Positions 26,197-34,223 of a DNA stretch of 43,834 nucleotides are shown in pieces. The notes under the pieces were generated by a model that was not told the origin of the DNA, made no database searches, and saw only the letters and a list, made by a program, of their open reading frames with translations. The position numbers and the translations under genes were made by a program. Origin of the DNA: Bacillota bacterium. GTDB taxonomy: Bacteria; Bacillota; Bacilli; Alicyclobacillales; Alicyclobacillaceae. Position 1 is the first letter of the stretch, and each line of letters opens with the position of its first letter. The stretch is taken from assembly GCA_021799255.1 (NCBI GenBank), contig JAJZAV010000003.1:1-43834 (forward strand), given 5' to 3'.

Positions 26197-27126
26197 TTGC
26201 CAACTCCCATTCTTTCAGTCTCTGGGTTACATAAAAAGGTTCACGGTAGAACGTTGGTCAAGGATATCTCGTTCGAGATTTATCCAGGCGAAATCTTTGG
26301 CTTTCTCGGCCCAAACGGTGCCGGCAAGACCACGACCATCCGCATGCTTGTGGGCCTCATCCGCCCGACCTCCGGGCGGATCCTCATTGACGGACATAGT
26401 CTCAAAAAGAATGCTAGGCATGCGATGCAAAAGGTTGGATGCATCGTGGAGAACCCAGATTTGTATCCGTATCTCTCCGGATACGAAAACCTTCTTCAAC
26501 TGGCGCGGATGCAAGGCAATGCCGCGGTCAGCCGAATTGAGGAGGTTGCACGATTGGTGCGCCTTCAGGATAGGCTTCACGATAAAGTTCGCACATATTC
26601 GCTCGGCATGCGACAGCGCCTGGGGATTGCCCAAGCGCTGTTGAACCGGCCGAAACTCCTCATTCTCGATGAACCTACCAATGGGCTGGACCCGGCGGGA
26701 ATTCACGAAATGCGGGATTTTCTGAGGCAACTGGCCGGGCAAGGACTGGCCATCTTCGTGAGCAGCCACTTGCTCGCAGAGGTTCAACAATTGTGTCACA
26801 CGGTAGCCATCGTACAAAACGGTCGTATGATTCAGGCAGGAGCCGTAGGAACTCTGCTCGCGAGTTCGTCGACTTGGGTCGACTTTCGAGTCCACCCAAT
26901 GGAAACCGCGCTGCCCATTTTGCAGAGGCATACCGATGTTTTCGAACAAACCGAAAATTCCATCCGCTGCCAAATGGCCGACGACGTTGTATCCTCGGCT
27001 GTTTCCGAGCTCGTCGCAGCAGGATGCTTGATCTACCAGGTGACTCGTCAAAGCGGTACGCTGGAAGAGGTGTTTCTTCAGATGACCGGAGGTGAACAGA
27101 GGCATGGTTTTTCATCACCTCGTTAG
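26197..27126 (+). CDS. ABC transporter ATP-binding protein (ABC-2 exporter type)
   Basis: 309 residues. Walker A is GPNGAGKTTT, the signature motif is YSLGMRQRLGIAQALL, Walker B is LLILDEPTNGLDP and the H-loop is VSSHLLAE. The C-terminal roughly 80 residues (VDFRVHPMETALPILQ...) are typical of the BcrA/NatA-like drug, bacteriocin or lantibiotic exporters. The TTG start at 26197 follows GAGGAGGAAG. The end overlaps the permease gene by 23 bases, so the two are translationally linked. Confidence 0.9.
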   Translation: MPTPILSVSGLHKKVHGRTLVKDISFEIYPGEIFGFLGPNGAGKTTTIRMLVGLIRPTSGRILIDGHSLKKNARHAMQKVGCIVENPDLYPYLSGYENLLQLARMQGNAAVSRIEEVARLVRLQDRLHDKVRTYSLGMRQRLGIAQALLNRPKLLILDEPTNGLDPAGIHEMRDFLRQLAGQGLAIFVSSHLLAEVQQLCHTVAIVQNGRMIQAGAVGTLLASSSTWVDFRVHPMETALPILQRHTDVFEQTENSIRCQMADDVVSSAVSELVAAGCLIYQVTRQSGTLEEVFLQMTGGEQRHGFSSPR

Positions 27127-28096
27127 CAACGAAATCTCGAAGATGGTGAGAAAGCGCCGTTATCAGGTCGTGCTTCTCATCGTATTCGCGCTCGTTGCCC
27201 TGTTCTCGTACGGCGAGCAACAGGCTGCCAAGGCACTTACGCAACAACTCGGTACTTCGGATTGGCACGTGCAAGTCCAAGAGGAGATCACGCGGGACCT
27301 TAACGAACTTCAAAGTCCATTTCTTTCGAGCGGAGAGAAGGCTGCGATTTCGGCTGCTATCAAGGAGGCGGAGTACGAACTTCAACATAACGTGAACCCC
27401 AACGCTCCGGGGGCACCCAGCTTCATGAGAGGTTTCATCGACGACGGTACAACCCTCCTGATTCCCATGCTTGTTGTAGTTATCGCATCCGACATGGTTT
27501 CGTCCGAGATGAGTGGAGGTACCATTAAGATGCTATTGACGCGTGGAGTCTCGCGATTTCAGGTTCTACTCGGGAAGGTAGTGGCTCTGTTTTTGCTCGT
27601 GGCCCTTTTGATGGCCACCATCGCGGTGGCCGCGTACGTGGTCTCCGGGTTGTTTTTCGGGTACCAGGGATTCAACTTGCCAATTCTGTTTGGTTTTCAC
27701 ACGAGCGCGTCCGGATACGTCAACCTGAGCCATGTGTACACGATGGCTCTGTGGAGATATCTTGTCATGGCATACGGCCTCGGATTTGTTTCTAGCATCT
27801 CTGTAGCTGCGCTGTCTCTTATGGTTTCTACCCTCGTCAGATCCACCGCCAGTGGGATTGGGATCATGATGGCCGCGCTGATTGCTGGGGCCTTGCTTGC
27901 GAATCTGGCCAGCACGTGGACGCAGGCGAAATACTTGCCGATGGTGAACTTGGCGCTTACGGGCTACCTCAACGGAAGTCCGCCGCCCATCAACGGCATG
28001 ACGTTCACGTTCTCCCTCGCTGACCTAGGTGTCTCATCGCTTTTGGCGCTCGTTGTCAGCTTCGTAGTCTTTATCCGGCGGGACATGATGGGATGA
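27104..28096 (+). CDS. ABC-2 type permease
   Basis: 330 residues with six membrane segments and a large extracytoplasmic loop after helix 1 (roughly 40-120). The EMSGGTIKMLLTRGVSRFQVLLGK segment is the coupling region typical of ABC-2 permeases of the BcrB/YtrF-like kind. ATG 27104 follows GGAGG at 11 bases; the ORF-track GTG 27092 lies inside that sequence. It pairs with the upstream ATPase as an exporter. Substrate unknown; bacitracin-like or lantibiotic resistance is a typical role. Confidence 0.87.
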   Translation: MVFHHLVSNEISKMVRKRRYQVVLLIVFALVALFSYGEQQAAKALTQQLGTSDWHVQVQEEITRDLNELQSPFLSSGEKAAISAAIKEAEYELQHNVNPNAPGAPSFMRGFIDDGTTLLIPMLVVVIASDMVSSEMSGGTIKMLLTRGVSRFQVLLGKVVALFLLVALLMATIAVAAYVVSGLFFGYQGFNLPILFGFHTSASGYVNLSHVYTMALWRYLVMAYGLGFVSSISVAALSLMVSTLVRSTASGIGIMMAALIAGALLANLASTWTQAKYLPMVNLALTGYLNGSPPPINGMTFTFSLADLGVSSLLALVVSFVVFIRRDMMG

Positions 28097-28746
28097 ACAA
28101 CAACGTGGATTTAGCAAAACTCATCGAAGTTGCACGCAAACGTTCTTCGGACGACGCGGCTCACGATTTCTCCCATGTGCAACGGGTCCTTCAAAATGCG
28201 CGGCTCATCCTTCGCGAAACGAAGGCAGACCCCGACATTGTGCTGGCGGCCGTGGCGCTGCACGAACTCTTCAATTACCCGAAGGGTCACCCGGAGTCGT
28301 CGAAGTCGGGCGACGTTTGCGCACAGATGGCGTCAGAAGTCCTCGTCACTCAAGGTTTTCCCGAAGACAAGCTGCCTCTCGTCTTGACGTGCATTCGCTT
28401 CCATTCGTTTTCTCGGGGTATCGTTCCCGACTTCATAGAGGCGAAGATTGTTCAGGATGCCGACAGACTTGACGCGATTGGAGCCATCGGGATTGCGAGG
28501 TGTTTCGCGACTACGGCCCAGATGGGTCGACCCTTTTACAACCTGTCGGATCCGTTCGGCACCGCTCGAACTCTTAACGACAAGGAATATGGGTTGGATC
28601 ATTTTTACGTGAAGCTCCTGCGCCTTGCGGACGGCATGCACACGCAAACGGGGAGACGGATTGCCGAGCAGCGAACCCTCTTTATGGAGCGTTATCTGGA
28701 ACAGTTTCGACTGGAAATCGGGTGGCGAAACCCGACGGAGGAATGA
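28093..28746 (+). CDS. HD-domain phosphohydrolase (YedJ-like)
   Basis: 217 residues. Metal-binding motif residues are H in HDFSHVQRVL, the HD-equivalent pair in VALHELFNYPKG (HE rather than HD), and D in QDADRLDAIGAIGIARCF. The family hydrolyses phosphomonoesters or nucleotides; the substrate is unknown. The start ATG overlaps the permease stop by four bases (ATGA), so it is translated with the ABC genes, though a functional link is not obvious. The HE variant of the second motif is a mild deviation. Confidence 0.85.
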   Translation: MNNNVDLAKLIEVARKRSSDDAAHDFSHVQRVLQNARLILRETKADPDIVLAAVALHELFNYPKGHPESSKSGDVCAQMASEVLVTQGFPEDKLPLVLTCIRFHSFSRGIVPDFIEAKIVQDADRLDAIGAIGIARCFATTAQMGRPFYNLSDPFGTARTLNDKEYGLDHFYVKLLRLADGMHTQTGRRIAEQRTLFMERYLEQFRLEIGWRNPTEE

Positions 28747-28815
28747 AGATCCCGCTACGACGAAATCATCGAGAGGGCACGAACCTCAAGGGAGGGTGGA
28801 CCACCCAATTCTCTC

Positions 28816-30363
28816 TTAGAGTAGCGGGCTGAGGACTCGGGCCCCTTGATCCAGAAGCCGCGTCACCAGTCCCCGATGGGAGAGTTCAGCCTGTACGAGA
28901 CGAATCGAATCGGCAAGGTCTTCGGCAAATTGCACGGAGAGCTCGCCGGCGACGTCCCGACTGTACATCACTTCGCAGATCTCGTAGTTCAGTCGGAAGC
29001 TCCTTGCGTCGTAGTTTGCAGCACCTACGATGGCGGTCTCCTCATCGACGATGGTGACTTTGGCGTGCATAATGCCTCGTTGGTATAGGTGGATTTCGAC
29101 GCCGGCCTCAAGAAGTTCCCCGTAATATGTCCGGCTTGCGTACAATACCACCTTCTGATCCAGCTTCGTGGGCAGTAGCAGACGAACGCGAACGCCGCGC
29201 GCCACGGCGGTCTTTAGCGCCATGACGATGTCCGCGTCCGGCAGGAAGTAAGGTGTCGCGATGTCGATGCTCCGCGCGCTCGACGTGAGCGCCACGAAGT
29301 ATGCTTCACGGATTCTCTGCGTGGCGATACTAGGACTTCCTTCGATGGTTTGCAGAAACGCAGGATGAGATGGATCCTTTCGAGCATCATGAGAAGGGTA
29401 AAGCACACATTCGACGCCATCTCGCCCAAGGTCCCGATTGAGAGTTTCCCGACTCACGTCATTGTCGCATCCGAGCTCGGATCCAAATTCTTCGGCAAAG
29501 CGTGACGAGGCGAAGGGTTGGTTTCTCACGGTTCTCCTCACGACCTCATCACGCTGATGCGTGAAGTGTGCGATAAAATCTGGGGTGGCAATCTGCCAAT
29601 GTGCGTCGAAGACGGCTTTGAGGTCTAGAGCCGTACGTCCGGTGATTTGCAGGTGCGTGTCGCGCCAAAAGCCCGTTTCTGGGGCCAAGCCGAGGTATTC
29701 AATCCCAACATTGATCCCCCCTGTGAAGCTCTCGTGGTCGTCAACGATGACGATTTTGCAGTGATCGCGGTAGTTGACGGTGGGCAGCAACCGGAATCGA
29801 AGAGGATATAGCATTCTGCATTCAATTCCGGCTTCACGCATCTGCCTGATGTGATGCCGGGTGAGTTCCCGTCCGCCGACACCATCTCTCAGAAAACGCA
29901 CGTGAACTCCGCCAAGGGCACGTTCGACAAGGATGTCGATGATGAGTTGACCTAGCGGATCGTTACGATAGATGTAGTATTCCATGTCGATGGAACGCTT
30001 TGCGTTTCTCAGCACTTGCGTGATGGTTTCGAAGGTTTCCTGACCGTTCTTAAGGACCTCGACATGATCTTCGCGTAAGGGCGACACAGCATGCTGCCAG
30101 AGTCCGTGAGCGATGGCGTGTGCCGAAGAGGAGAATGTGTCGGGCAACGGTTTCGGCGCATCACCATGGGGGACGACAGGGTTCCGAGATCGGGATACTG
30201 AGAGCGGAGAGAACACCATCCAATAAATCGCAAAACCCAAGATGGGAATCAGGGCGACGATCACGATGCTGATGAGCCCTACGCCGGGGCGACGGGCCTC
30301 TCGTAGCACGACAATGACGATAAGCAGCACGTTTACGACGTACAGCGTCAGGATCCATCCCAA
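28816..30363 (-). CDS. cls: Cardiolipin synthase
   Basis: 515-residue phospholipase-D superfamily membrane enzyme that condenses two phosphatidylglycerols to cardiolipin. Two N-terminal membrane helices (ILTLYVVNVLLIVIVVL and LISIVIVALIPILGFAIYWMVF) are followed by two HKD motifs, RDHCKIVIVDD with GGINVG and MHAKVTIVDEETAIVGAANYD. Length fits Cls (about 480-520). The TTG start at 30363 is supported by AAAGGAGGCG. The terC-type gene ends 20 bases upstream on the same strand, so they form one transcript. Confidence 0.9.
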   Translation of the reverse strand: MGWILTLYVVNVLLIVIVVLREARRPGVGLISIVIVALIPILGFAIYWMVFSPLSVSRSRNPVVPHGDAPKPLPDTFSSSAHAIAHGLWQHAVSPLREDHVEVLKNGQETFETITQVLRNAKRSIDMEYYIYRNDPLGQLIIDILVERALGGVHVRFLRDGVGGRELTRHHIRQMREAGIECRMLYPLRFRLLPTVNYRDHCKIVIVDDHESFTGGINVGIEYLGLAPETGFWRDTHLQITGRTALDLKAVFDAHWQIATPDFIAHFTHQRDEVVRRTVRNQPFASSRFAEEFGSELGCDNDVSRETLNRDLGRDGVECVLYPSHDARKDPSHPAFLQTIEGSPSIATQRIREAYFVALTSSARSIDIATPYFLPDADIVMALKTAVARGVRVRLLLPTKLDQKVVLYASRTYYGELLEAGVEIHLYQRGIMHAKVTIVDEETAIVGAANYDARSFRLNYEICEVMYSRDVAGELSVQFAEDLADSIRLVQAELSHRGLVTRLLDQGARVLSPLL

Positions 30364-30383
30364 GCAAACGCCTCCTTTGCGAG

Positions 30384-31031
30384 TCAGGCGTATCGCCCGA
30401 AAGAACTTTTGGTCCGGCGTTGGACGAAGGCGTACACCGCGAAGGCCGCAAAGGCTCCCGTTAGGCCCCAGCTTCCCGCATCCACGTATGCGCGCAGAAC
30501 GGGCAGGCTGAAGAACAGGTTCAATCCAATGTGAAACAGGTATACGGCGGCTGCGTAGACGATAAACGTATACTTCGTAAGGATATATGAGATGGCATGG
30601 CTACCTAGGAAGATGAAAGGAGCGGTGATGAGCATGCCAAACCAGGCCAACAGAGCGTTTCCGCTTGCGAGGGCAATCAACGCGACTTCGTTCTCAAAAC
30701 TCATTAATAGGTTGGCCACCGCTATCTTCCAAACGGATCGCGAGACACCGTTGGTGTCATAGTCGCGCCGTTGCGACGGACTGTGACTCAGCAGGCGGAA
30801 CGCCATGTAGCAAATCACAATGCCAAAGAGCACTTGTAACACCTTAAACCGAAATAGGAACGAAACCACGAAGAGCACTAAAAGCTGAATCACCAGAGAA
30901 ACAGCCATGCTCCACAGAAGCGCCACGATTCTTTGGCGGCTTGGCAAGTGCTTGCTGGTCATTGCAATCATCAGCACGTTATCGCTGGAAAGTGCCAGAT
31001 TCATGAACGCAATCTTAGTGAGAATTAGCAA
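30384..31031 (-). CDS. TerC-family membrane protein (YjbE-like)
   Basis: 215 residues with seven membrane segments. The family acidic and Asn motifs are NLALSSDNVLMIA in the first helix and NLLMSFENEVALIALASG in the fourth. YjbE/YkoY/YceF-type TerC proteins are linked to Mn2+ efflux and metal loading of secreted enzymes in Bacillus. The TTG start at 31031 has GGAGG upstream. A yybP-ykoY manganese riboswitch, common before such genes, was looked for and not found. It precedes cls in the same transcript. Confidence 0.85.
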   Translation of the reverse strand: MLILTKIAFMNLALSSDNVLMIAMTSKHLPSRQRIVALLWSMAVSLVIQLLVLFVVSFLFRFKVLQVLFGIVICYMAFRLLSHSPSQRRDYDTNGVSRSVWKIAVANLLMSFENEVALIALASGNALLAWFGMLITAPFIFLGSHAISYILTKYTFIVYAAAVYLFHIGLNLFFSLPVLRAYVDAGSWGLTGAFAAFAVYAFVQRRTKSSFGRYA

Positions 31032-31204
31032 CGAGAGACCTCCACATCGTGACGAGTGCTAGGAACAACCGTTAAGATAACCGCGAGACACCAATCTCAT
31101 TCGCCCAGGTTCGTTATCATGGAACCATCCGTAAGATTTGAACAAAAAGTGGACAACGAGGAGGATTTGCCATCGAGGCGGTATCGACATGGGAAAGAAC
31201 GACG

Positions 31205-32023
31205 TTGAAAACGGATTTAGGAGCCTTTGAAGTCTTTGCTGGCGGTCACGGGCCCGCACTTTGTGTGACCCACCTCTACTCCGAATTCAATGAGAGTGGG
31301 GACCGGTTTGCCAGTCAGTTTTTAGCGCATCGTCGTGTGTATCTTGTGAACCTGAGAGGGGCCGGTCGTTCCGATGATGCGCTGGACGAAGCAGACCTCA
31401 GTATGGCGCAGGCGGTTTGCGACCTCGAGAGCGTCCGTCAGGCCCTGGGCCTGAGGAATTGGGATTTTGCGGGTCATTCCACCGGGGGGATGCTAGGACT
31501 CCTGTACGCCACCCTTCATCCGGAGTCCCTGAATGCGCTCATCGTCGCGGGAGCGGCCGCCTCCAACGAATACAACAGGGCGATGGACTGCATCTATCAT
31601 CGGATGCATCCCCGCTTTCACCGGATGCAGGAATTGATTGAGGACCTGAAGTCCAAGCAATTGACGGACGAGGAGCGACGTCAACTCACTCGCCAAAGGA
31701 CCATGCTGTCGCTTCATCACCCTGATAGGTATGACAAGTACTTTACCGGGGACGTCTCGAAACGAATCGCAACAAGGCGCCTTCATTACTTCTCGGTTCA
31801 CGATTATCCGAATTTCGACGTCCGGAGCGAGCTACCCGGACTGCGCCTTCGCACTCTCATCCTGTGTGGTCGTCACGACGTGCAGTGTCCGCTTTGGTGT
31901 TCGCAAGACATTCACGCACTGATTCCTGATTCGCGTCTTGTCATCTTTGACGAAAGCAACCACTACCCATTTCTTGAGGAGCCGGATAAGTTCCAGGAAG
32001 CCATCAAGTTGTTCTTGGGATAG
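31205..32023 (+). CDS. Alpha/beta-fold hydrolase
   Basis: About 272 residues. The nucleophile elbow is FAGHSTGGMLGLL (Ser), with an oxyanion segment VNLRGAGRSDD, acid in LILCGRHDVQCP and His in ESNHYPFLEEP. The N-terminal stretch GAFEVFAGGHGPALCVTHLYSEFNESG matches Bacillales alpha/beta hydrolases. The annotated TTG 31205 has only GGGAAAG upstream. The reading frame continues upstream (STWERTTLKT) to ATC 31172, which has a perfect GAGGAGGA six bases before it, so the true start may be a rare ATC codon. Substrate unknown. Confidence 0.83.
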   Translation: MKTDLGAFEVFAGGHGPALCVTHLYSEFNESGDRFASQFLAHRRVYLVNLRGAGRSDDALDEADLSMAQAVCDLESVRQALGLRNWDFAGHSTGGMLGLLYATLHPESLNALIVAGAAASNEYNRAMDCIYHRMHPRFHRMQELIEDLKSKQLTDEERRQLTRQRTMLSLHHPDRYDKYFTGDVSKRIATRRLHYFSVHDYPNFDVRSELPGLRLRTLILCGRHDVQCPLWCSQDIHALIPDSRLVIFDESNHYPFLEEPDKFQEAIKLFLG

Positions 32024-32038
32024 TTGTTCTTGGGATAG
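32009..32038 (+). repeat. Tandem 15-base duplication over the hydrolase stop codon
   Basis: TTGTTCTTGGGATAG occurs twice head-to-tail. The first copy encodes the last residues LFLG and the stop; the second lies just outside the gene and repeats the same codons and stop in the same frame. Confidence 0.9.
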
Positions 32039-32165
32039 AAGGCTACGGAATATGGCCCTACACGCACGCAAGCCATGCCCCGGACCGGGCCGGGCGACGG
32101 ACAGACGATCCACTTGAATCTGAGGGCGCAACAGCGCAGAATAAGTGACGTGGAGGATGATGTAT

Positions 32166-32690
32166 ATGGATCTTAGGTATCCCATTGGACGTGTTTCGTT
32201 GCCGGAAACGGTTGACGCATCTCACATCGAGGAGTGGATTCGAGACGTGAGCGAGGCTCCCGGCCTTTTACGGAAAGCCGTGGAGAACCTAAGCGAAGAT
32301 CAACTCAACACTCCCTATCGACCAGAGGGCTGGACGGTGAGACAGCTCGTACATCATCTTGCCGACACGCATGCGAATACATATCTCAATTTCAGGTCGG
32401 CGTTGATAGAGAACGGACCAATCATTCGCGGGGTTAACGTTGATGCCTCAGCAAACCTCCCTGACTACACCTCCGCCGATATTGGACCCTCTCTCGAAAT
32501 GTTTGAAGGAATCCAGACGCGCTGGGCCACTTTGTTGCGGGGTATGTCCGCGTCGGATTTTGAACGCGTGCTAAAGGTCCCGGATAGAGACGATAGAAAA
32601 CTGTGGACGCTTCTTTGCATCTACGCCTGGCACGCTAAACACCACGTGGCACACATTACGGCGCTCTGCGATAGGATGGGTTGGAAGTAA
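32166..32690 (+). CDS. DinB/YfiT-family putative metal-dependent hydrolase or bacillithiol transferase
   Basis: 174 residues, four-helix DinB fold. The motif PEGWTVRQLVHHLADTHANTYLNFR contains the first His ligand, and YAWHAKHHVAHITAL near the C-terminus supplies the others, as in B. subtilis YfiT (metal-dependent hydrolase or bacillithiol S-transferase group). The start MDLRYPIGRVSLP matches the family. ATG 32166 was chosen because GGAGG lies nine bases upstream; the ORF-track GTG precedes it. A stand-alone gene. Confidence 0.85.
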   Translation: MDLRYPIGRVSLPETVDASHIEEWIRDVSEAPGLLRKAVENLSEDQLNTPYRPEGWTVRQLVHHLADTHANTYLNFRSALIENGPIIRGVNVDASANLPDYTSADIGPSLEMFEGIQTRWATLLRGMSASDFERVLKVPDRDDRKLWTLLCIYAWHAKHHVAHITALCDRMGWK

Positions 32691-32704
32691 CCAGTTGTTT
32701 GAAT

Positions 32705-32764
32705 GGGGCCCACTGCCAGGCGGACTCATAGTTCGTTGGTCTGGCTAGATGGGCTCCCGTTTTG
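32705..32764 (+). terminator. Possible terminator between convergent DinB and DUF421 genes
   Basis: GGGGCCCA can pair with TGGGCTCCC (one bulged T) with further CCAG/CTGG pairing inside, followed by GTTTTG. The loop is long, so the assignment is weak. Confidence 0.3.
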
Positions 32765-32771
32765 GGATCTC

Positions 32772-33638
32772 CTACTCTCTCAAGTAGGGTAGAACACGAT
32801 TCATAAGATTTTGCAGATCCTTGGCCATTTCACCGTAGGACGTCTTGGCGTCGGGGTTGTCTGTCTGCAGTGCGAAGAGTTCCATGTCCGCTTGCAACTT
32901 CTTCAGGCTAGCCGCTAGCAGAGCGCGTTTTTTCGTCTCTGGCGCCTTAAGAGAGTCGTAGTACAAATCCACATATAGATTCCCATTGGAGTCCACTTGA
33001 GCGAGAAACACATCATCGGTGCTCTTCGCCCCCTGTTTTAATACCTCACCCAACAACCATTCGCGAGAATAGCCGAGATACTGCAACGATTTCTCCATCA
33101 CATTGCCGTCAATGATCAGAATGCGAGGCTCATGCTCGGACAAGACCGGCAACTGAACGTCTTTAGGGGTGAGGGGTTGTAATTCTGTTTTCTTGAGAAC
33201 GCTAAGTTTTCCATTGTTCTCAAAAACAGCGTACTCCGCATCGGAGATTTTAAAGACATCCTTTTGGCGGAGCAGCATCAGAAGTTCCTCCGTGGACATG
33301 TGAACCCGTGATAGGTTTTTCTCCAATATCTGCCCATTTTCCATGAGAATGACCGCACGCCCATCCAATAACGTGCGCGCTTTATAAGACTTCTTCTGGA
33401 GGAGAGCGAGCACCACCGACAATAGAGACCATATCGCTAATGATAAAACGGCGTGCAGATTCTTGATTTCATCTAAGGACCATGCCGCAGCGATGTTTCC
33501 AATCGTGAGCCCCACGATGTAGTCGAAGAAGGTTAGTTGGGCGATTTGTCGTTTTCCTAAAATGCGCGCCAAAATGAATAGGGCGATGAATGCGATAAAT
33601 GACTGGTAGATCACCTCGAAAGTCGTCGGTTCCTGCAT
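32772..33638 (-). CDS. DUF421 (YetF/YcaP-like) membrane protein
   Basis: 288 residues. Three N-terminal membrane helices (YQSFIAFIALFILARILGK, FFDYIVGLTIGNIAAAWSL, VLSLAIWSLLSVVLALLQ) precede a cytoplasmic DUF421 domain with YKARTLLDGRAVILMENGQILEKNL and MSTEELLMLLRQKDVFKI. A C-terminal helical DUF3290-like extension of about 100 residues follows. Function is unknown; YetF-like proteins are implicated in spore or membrane homeostasis. ATG 33638 follows GAAGGG. It is divergent from the riboswitch-controlled operon and shows no riboswitch of its own. Confidence 0.85.
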   Translation of the reverse strand: MQEPTTFEVIYQSFIAFIALFILARILGKRQIAQLTFFDYIVGLTIGNIAAAWSLDEIKNLHAVLSLAIWSLLSVVLALLQKKSYKARTLLDGRAVILMENGQILEKNLSRVHMSTEELLMLLRQKDVFKISDAEYAVFENNGKLSVLKKTELQPLTPKDVQLPVLSEHEPRILIIDGNVMEKSLQYLGYSREWLLGEVLKQGAKSTDDVFLAQVDSNGNLYVDLYYDSLKAPETKKRALLAASLKKLQADMELFALQTDNPDAKTSYGEMAKDLQNLMNRVLPYLRE

Positions 33639-33872
33639 GCCATGTTCCCTTCACGGTTCATGTTTAACTCCGTACACTACTCTTCCACGACGGTCTCTAT
33701 CGCATACACCAGCCCCGGCCCGACGTCCCGAAGGATCACCGCTACCGACGAACGCTCTCCAATCGGTTAGCGGGCACAACGTCGCAGAGTGGGGCGTACC
33801 CGGGCTGCCCGCTTAGGCAAGTACCGAGTCAGTTTCGGAACTGCAAAAATACAATGTCGATAAACAAACGAG
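33639..33872. other. Intergenic region upstream of the fluoride riboswitches
   Basis: No gene is seen. A hairpin of AGCGGGCA (33769-33776) with TGCCCGCT (33806-33813) closes a loop of 29 bases of unknown role. A TACAAT -10-like box at 33850-33855 is placed to start a transcript just before the first riboswitch, but its -35 is poor. Confidence 0.4.
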
Positions 33873-33955
33873 TGGGTGATGGAGCTCACCTGAATGTCCG
33901 TTAGGATAATGGCTCCTGCGATTCTCCAAGATCGCAGGAGCCATTATCTCTTTAT
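33873..33955 (+). promoter_or_regulatory. Fluoride riboswitch 1 with terminator
   Basis: The crcB-motif aptamer begins GGGTGATGGAGCTCACC (stem 1), then TGTCC/GGATA (stem 2) and ATGGCTCCTGCG, whose GGCTCC pairs with the stem-1 loop GGAGC to give the pseudoknot. GGCTCCTGCGAT then forms a perfect 12-pair stem with ATCGCAGGAGCC, the overlapping terminator, followed by ATTATCTCTTTATT. The expected logic is ligand-stabilised pseudoknot and read-through when fluoride is high. Its linker lacks the AACTG typical of the other two copies, and its T-run is interrupted. Confidence 0.85.
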
Positions 33956-33974
33956 TCAATCAAGAAAATTCGAG

Positions 33975-34003
33975 TTGACAATGGGCGATGACTTCTTTAC
34001 GAT
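33975..34003 (+). promoter_or_regulatory. Candidate promoter between riboswitches 1 and 2
   Basis: A perfect TTGACA (33975-33980), exactly 17 bases and TACGAT (33998-34003) would start transcription just before riboswitch 2. The spacer begins ATGGGCGATG, a ten-base copy of the 5' edge of the next aptamer (34017-34026). Confidence 0.5.
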
Positions 34004-34018
34004 GAGGGTAACTGAAAT

Positions 34019-34093
34019 GGGCGATGGAGTTCGCCGGAACTGCTTTCGAGCTGATGACTCCTACCAGTGATGACTGGTGGGAGTTTTGTTTTT
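34019..34093 (+). promoter_or_regulatory. Fluoride riboswitch 2 with terminator
   Basis: GGGCGATGGAGTTCGCC, GGAACTGC, stem 2 GCTTTCGAGC and TGATGACTCCTACC match the fluoride aptamer consensus closely, nearly as in Bacillus cereus crcB leaders. ACTCCTACCAGT pairs with ACTGGTGGGAGT and is followed by TTTTGTTTTT, a strong terminator sharing the aptamer 3' strand. An ON-switch is predicted. Confidence 0.93.
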
Positions 34094-34110
34094 ATGCGAG
34101 AGTCCCCAAC

Positions 34111-34197
34111 AGGCGATGGAGCTCGCCGACAACTGCCTTTTTTCCCAAGGCTGATGGCTCCTACCGATTCGGTCCAAGAATCGGTAGGAGCTTTTTT
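34111..34197 (+). promoter_or_regulatory. Fluoride riboswitch 3 with terminator
   Basis: AGGCGATGGAGCTCGCC, GACAACTGCC, stem 2 GCCTT...AAGGC and TGATGGCTCCTACC match the aptamer consensus. GCTCCTACCGATTC pairs perfectly with GAATCGGTAGGAGC, followed by TTTTTT. It ends ten bases before the Shine-Dalgarno AAGGAGG of the first operon gene, so it is the last gate before the hydrogenase-4-like operon. Confidence 0.95.
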
Positions 34198-34223
34198 GCT
34201 TCTTCGTAAGGAGGCGGAAACCG

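Noticed and set aside
31032-31204. yybP-ykoY manganese riboswitch upstream of the TerC-family gene
   Set aside because: The conserved GGGGAGUAG and related loop sequences were not found on the minus strand.
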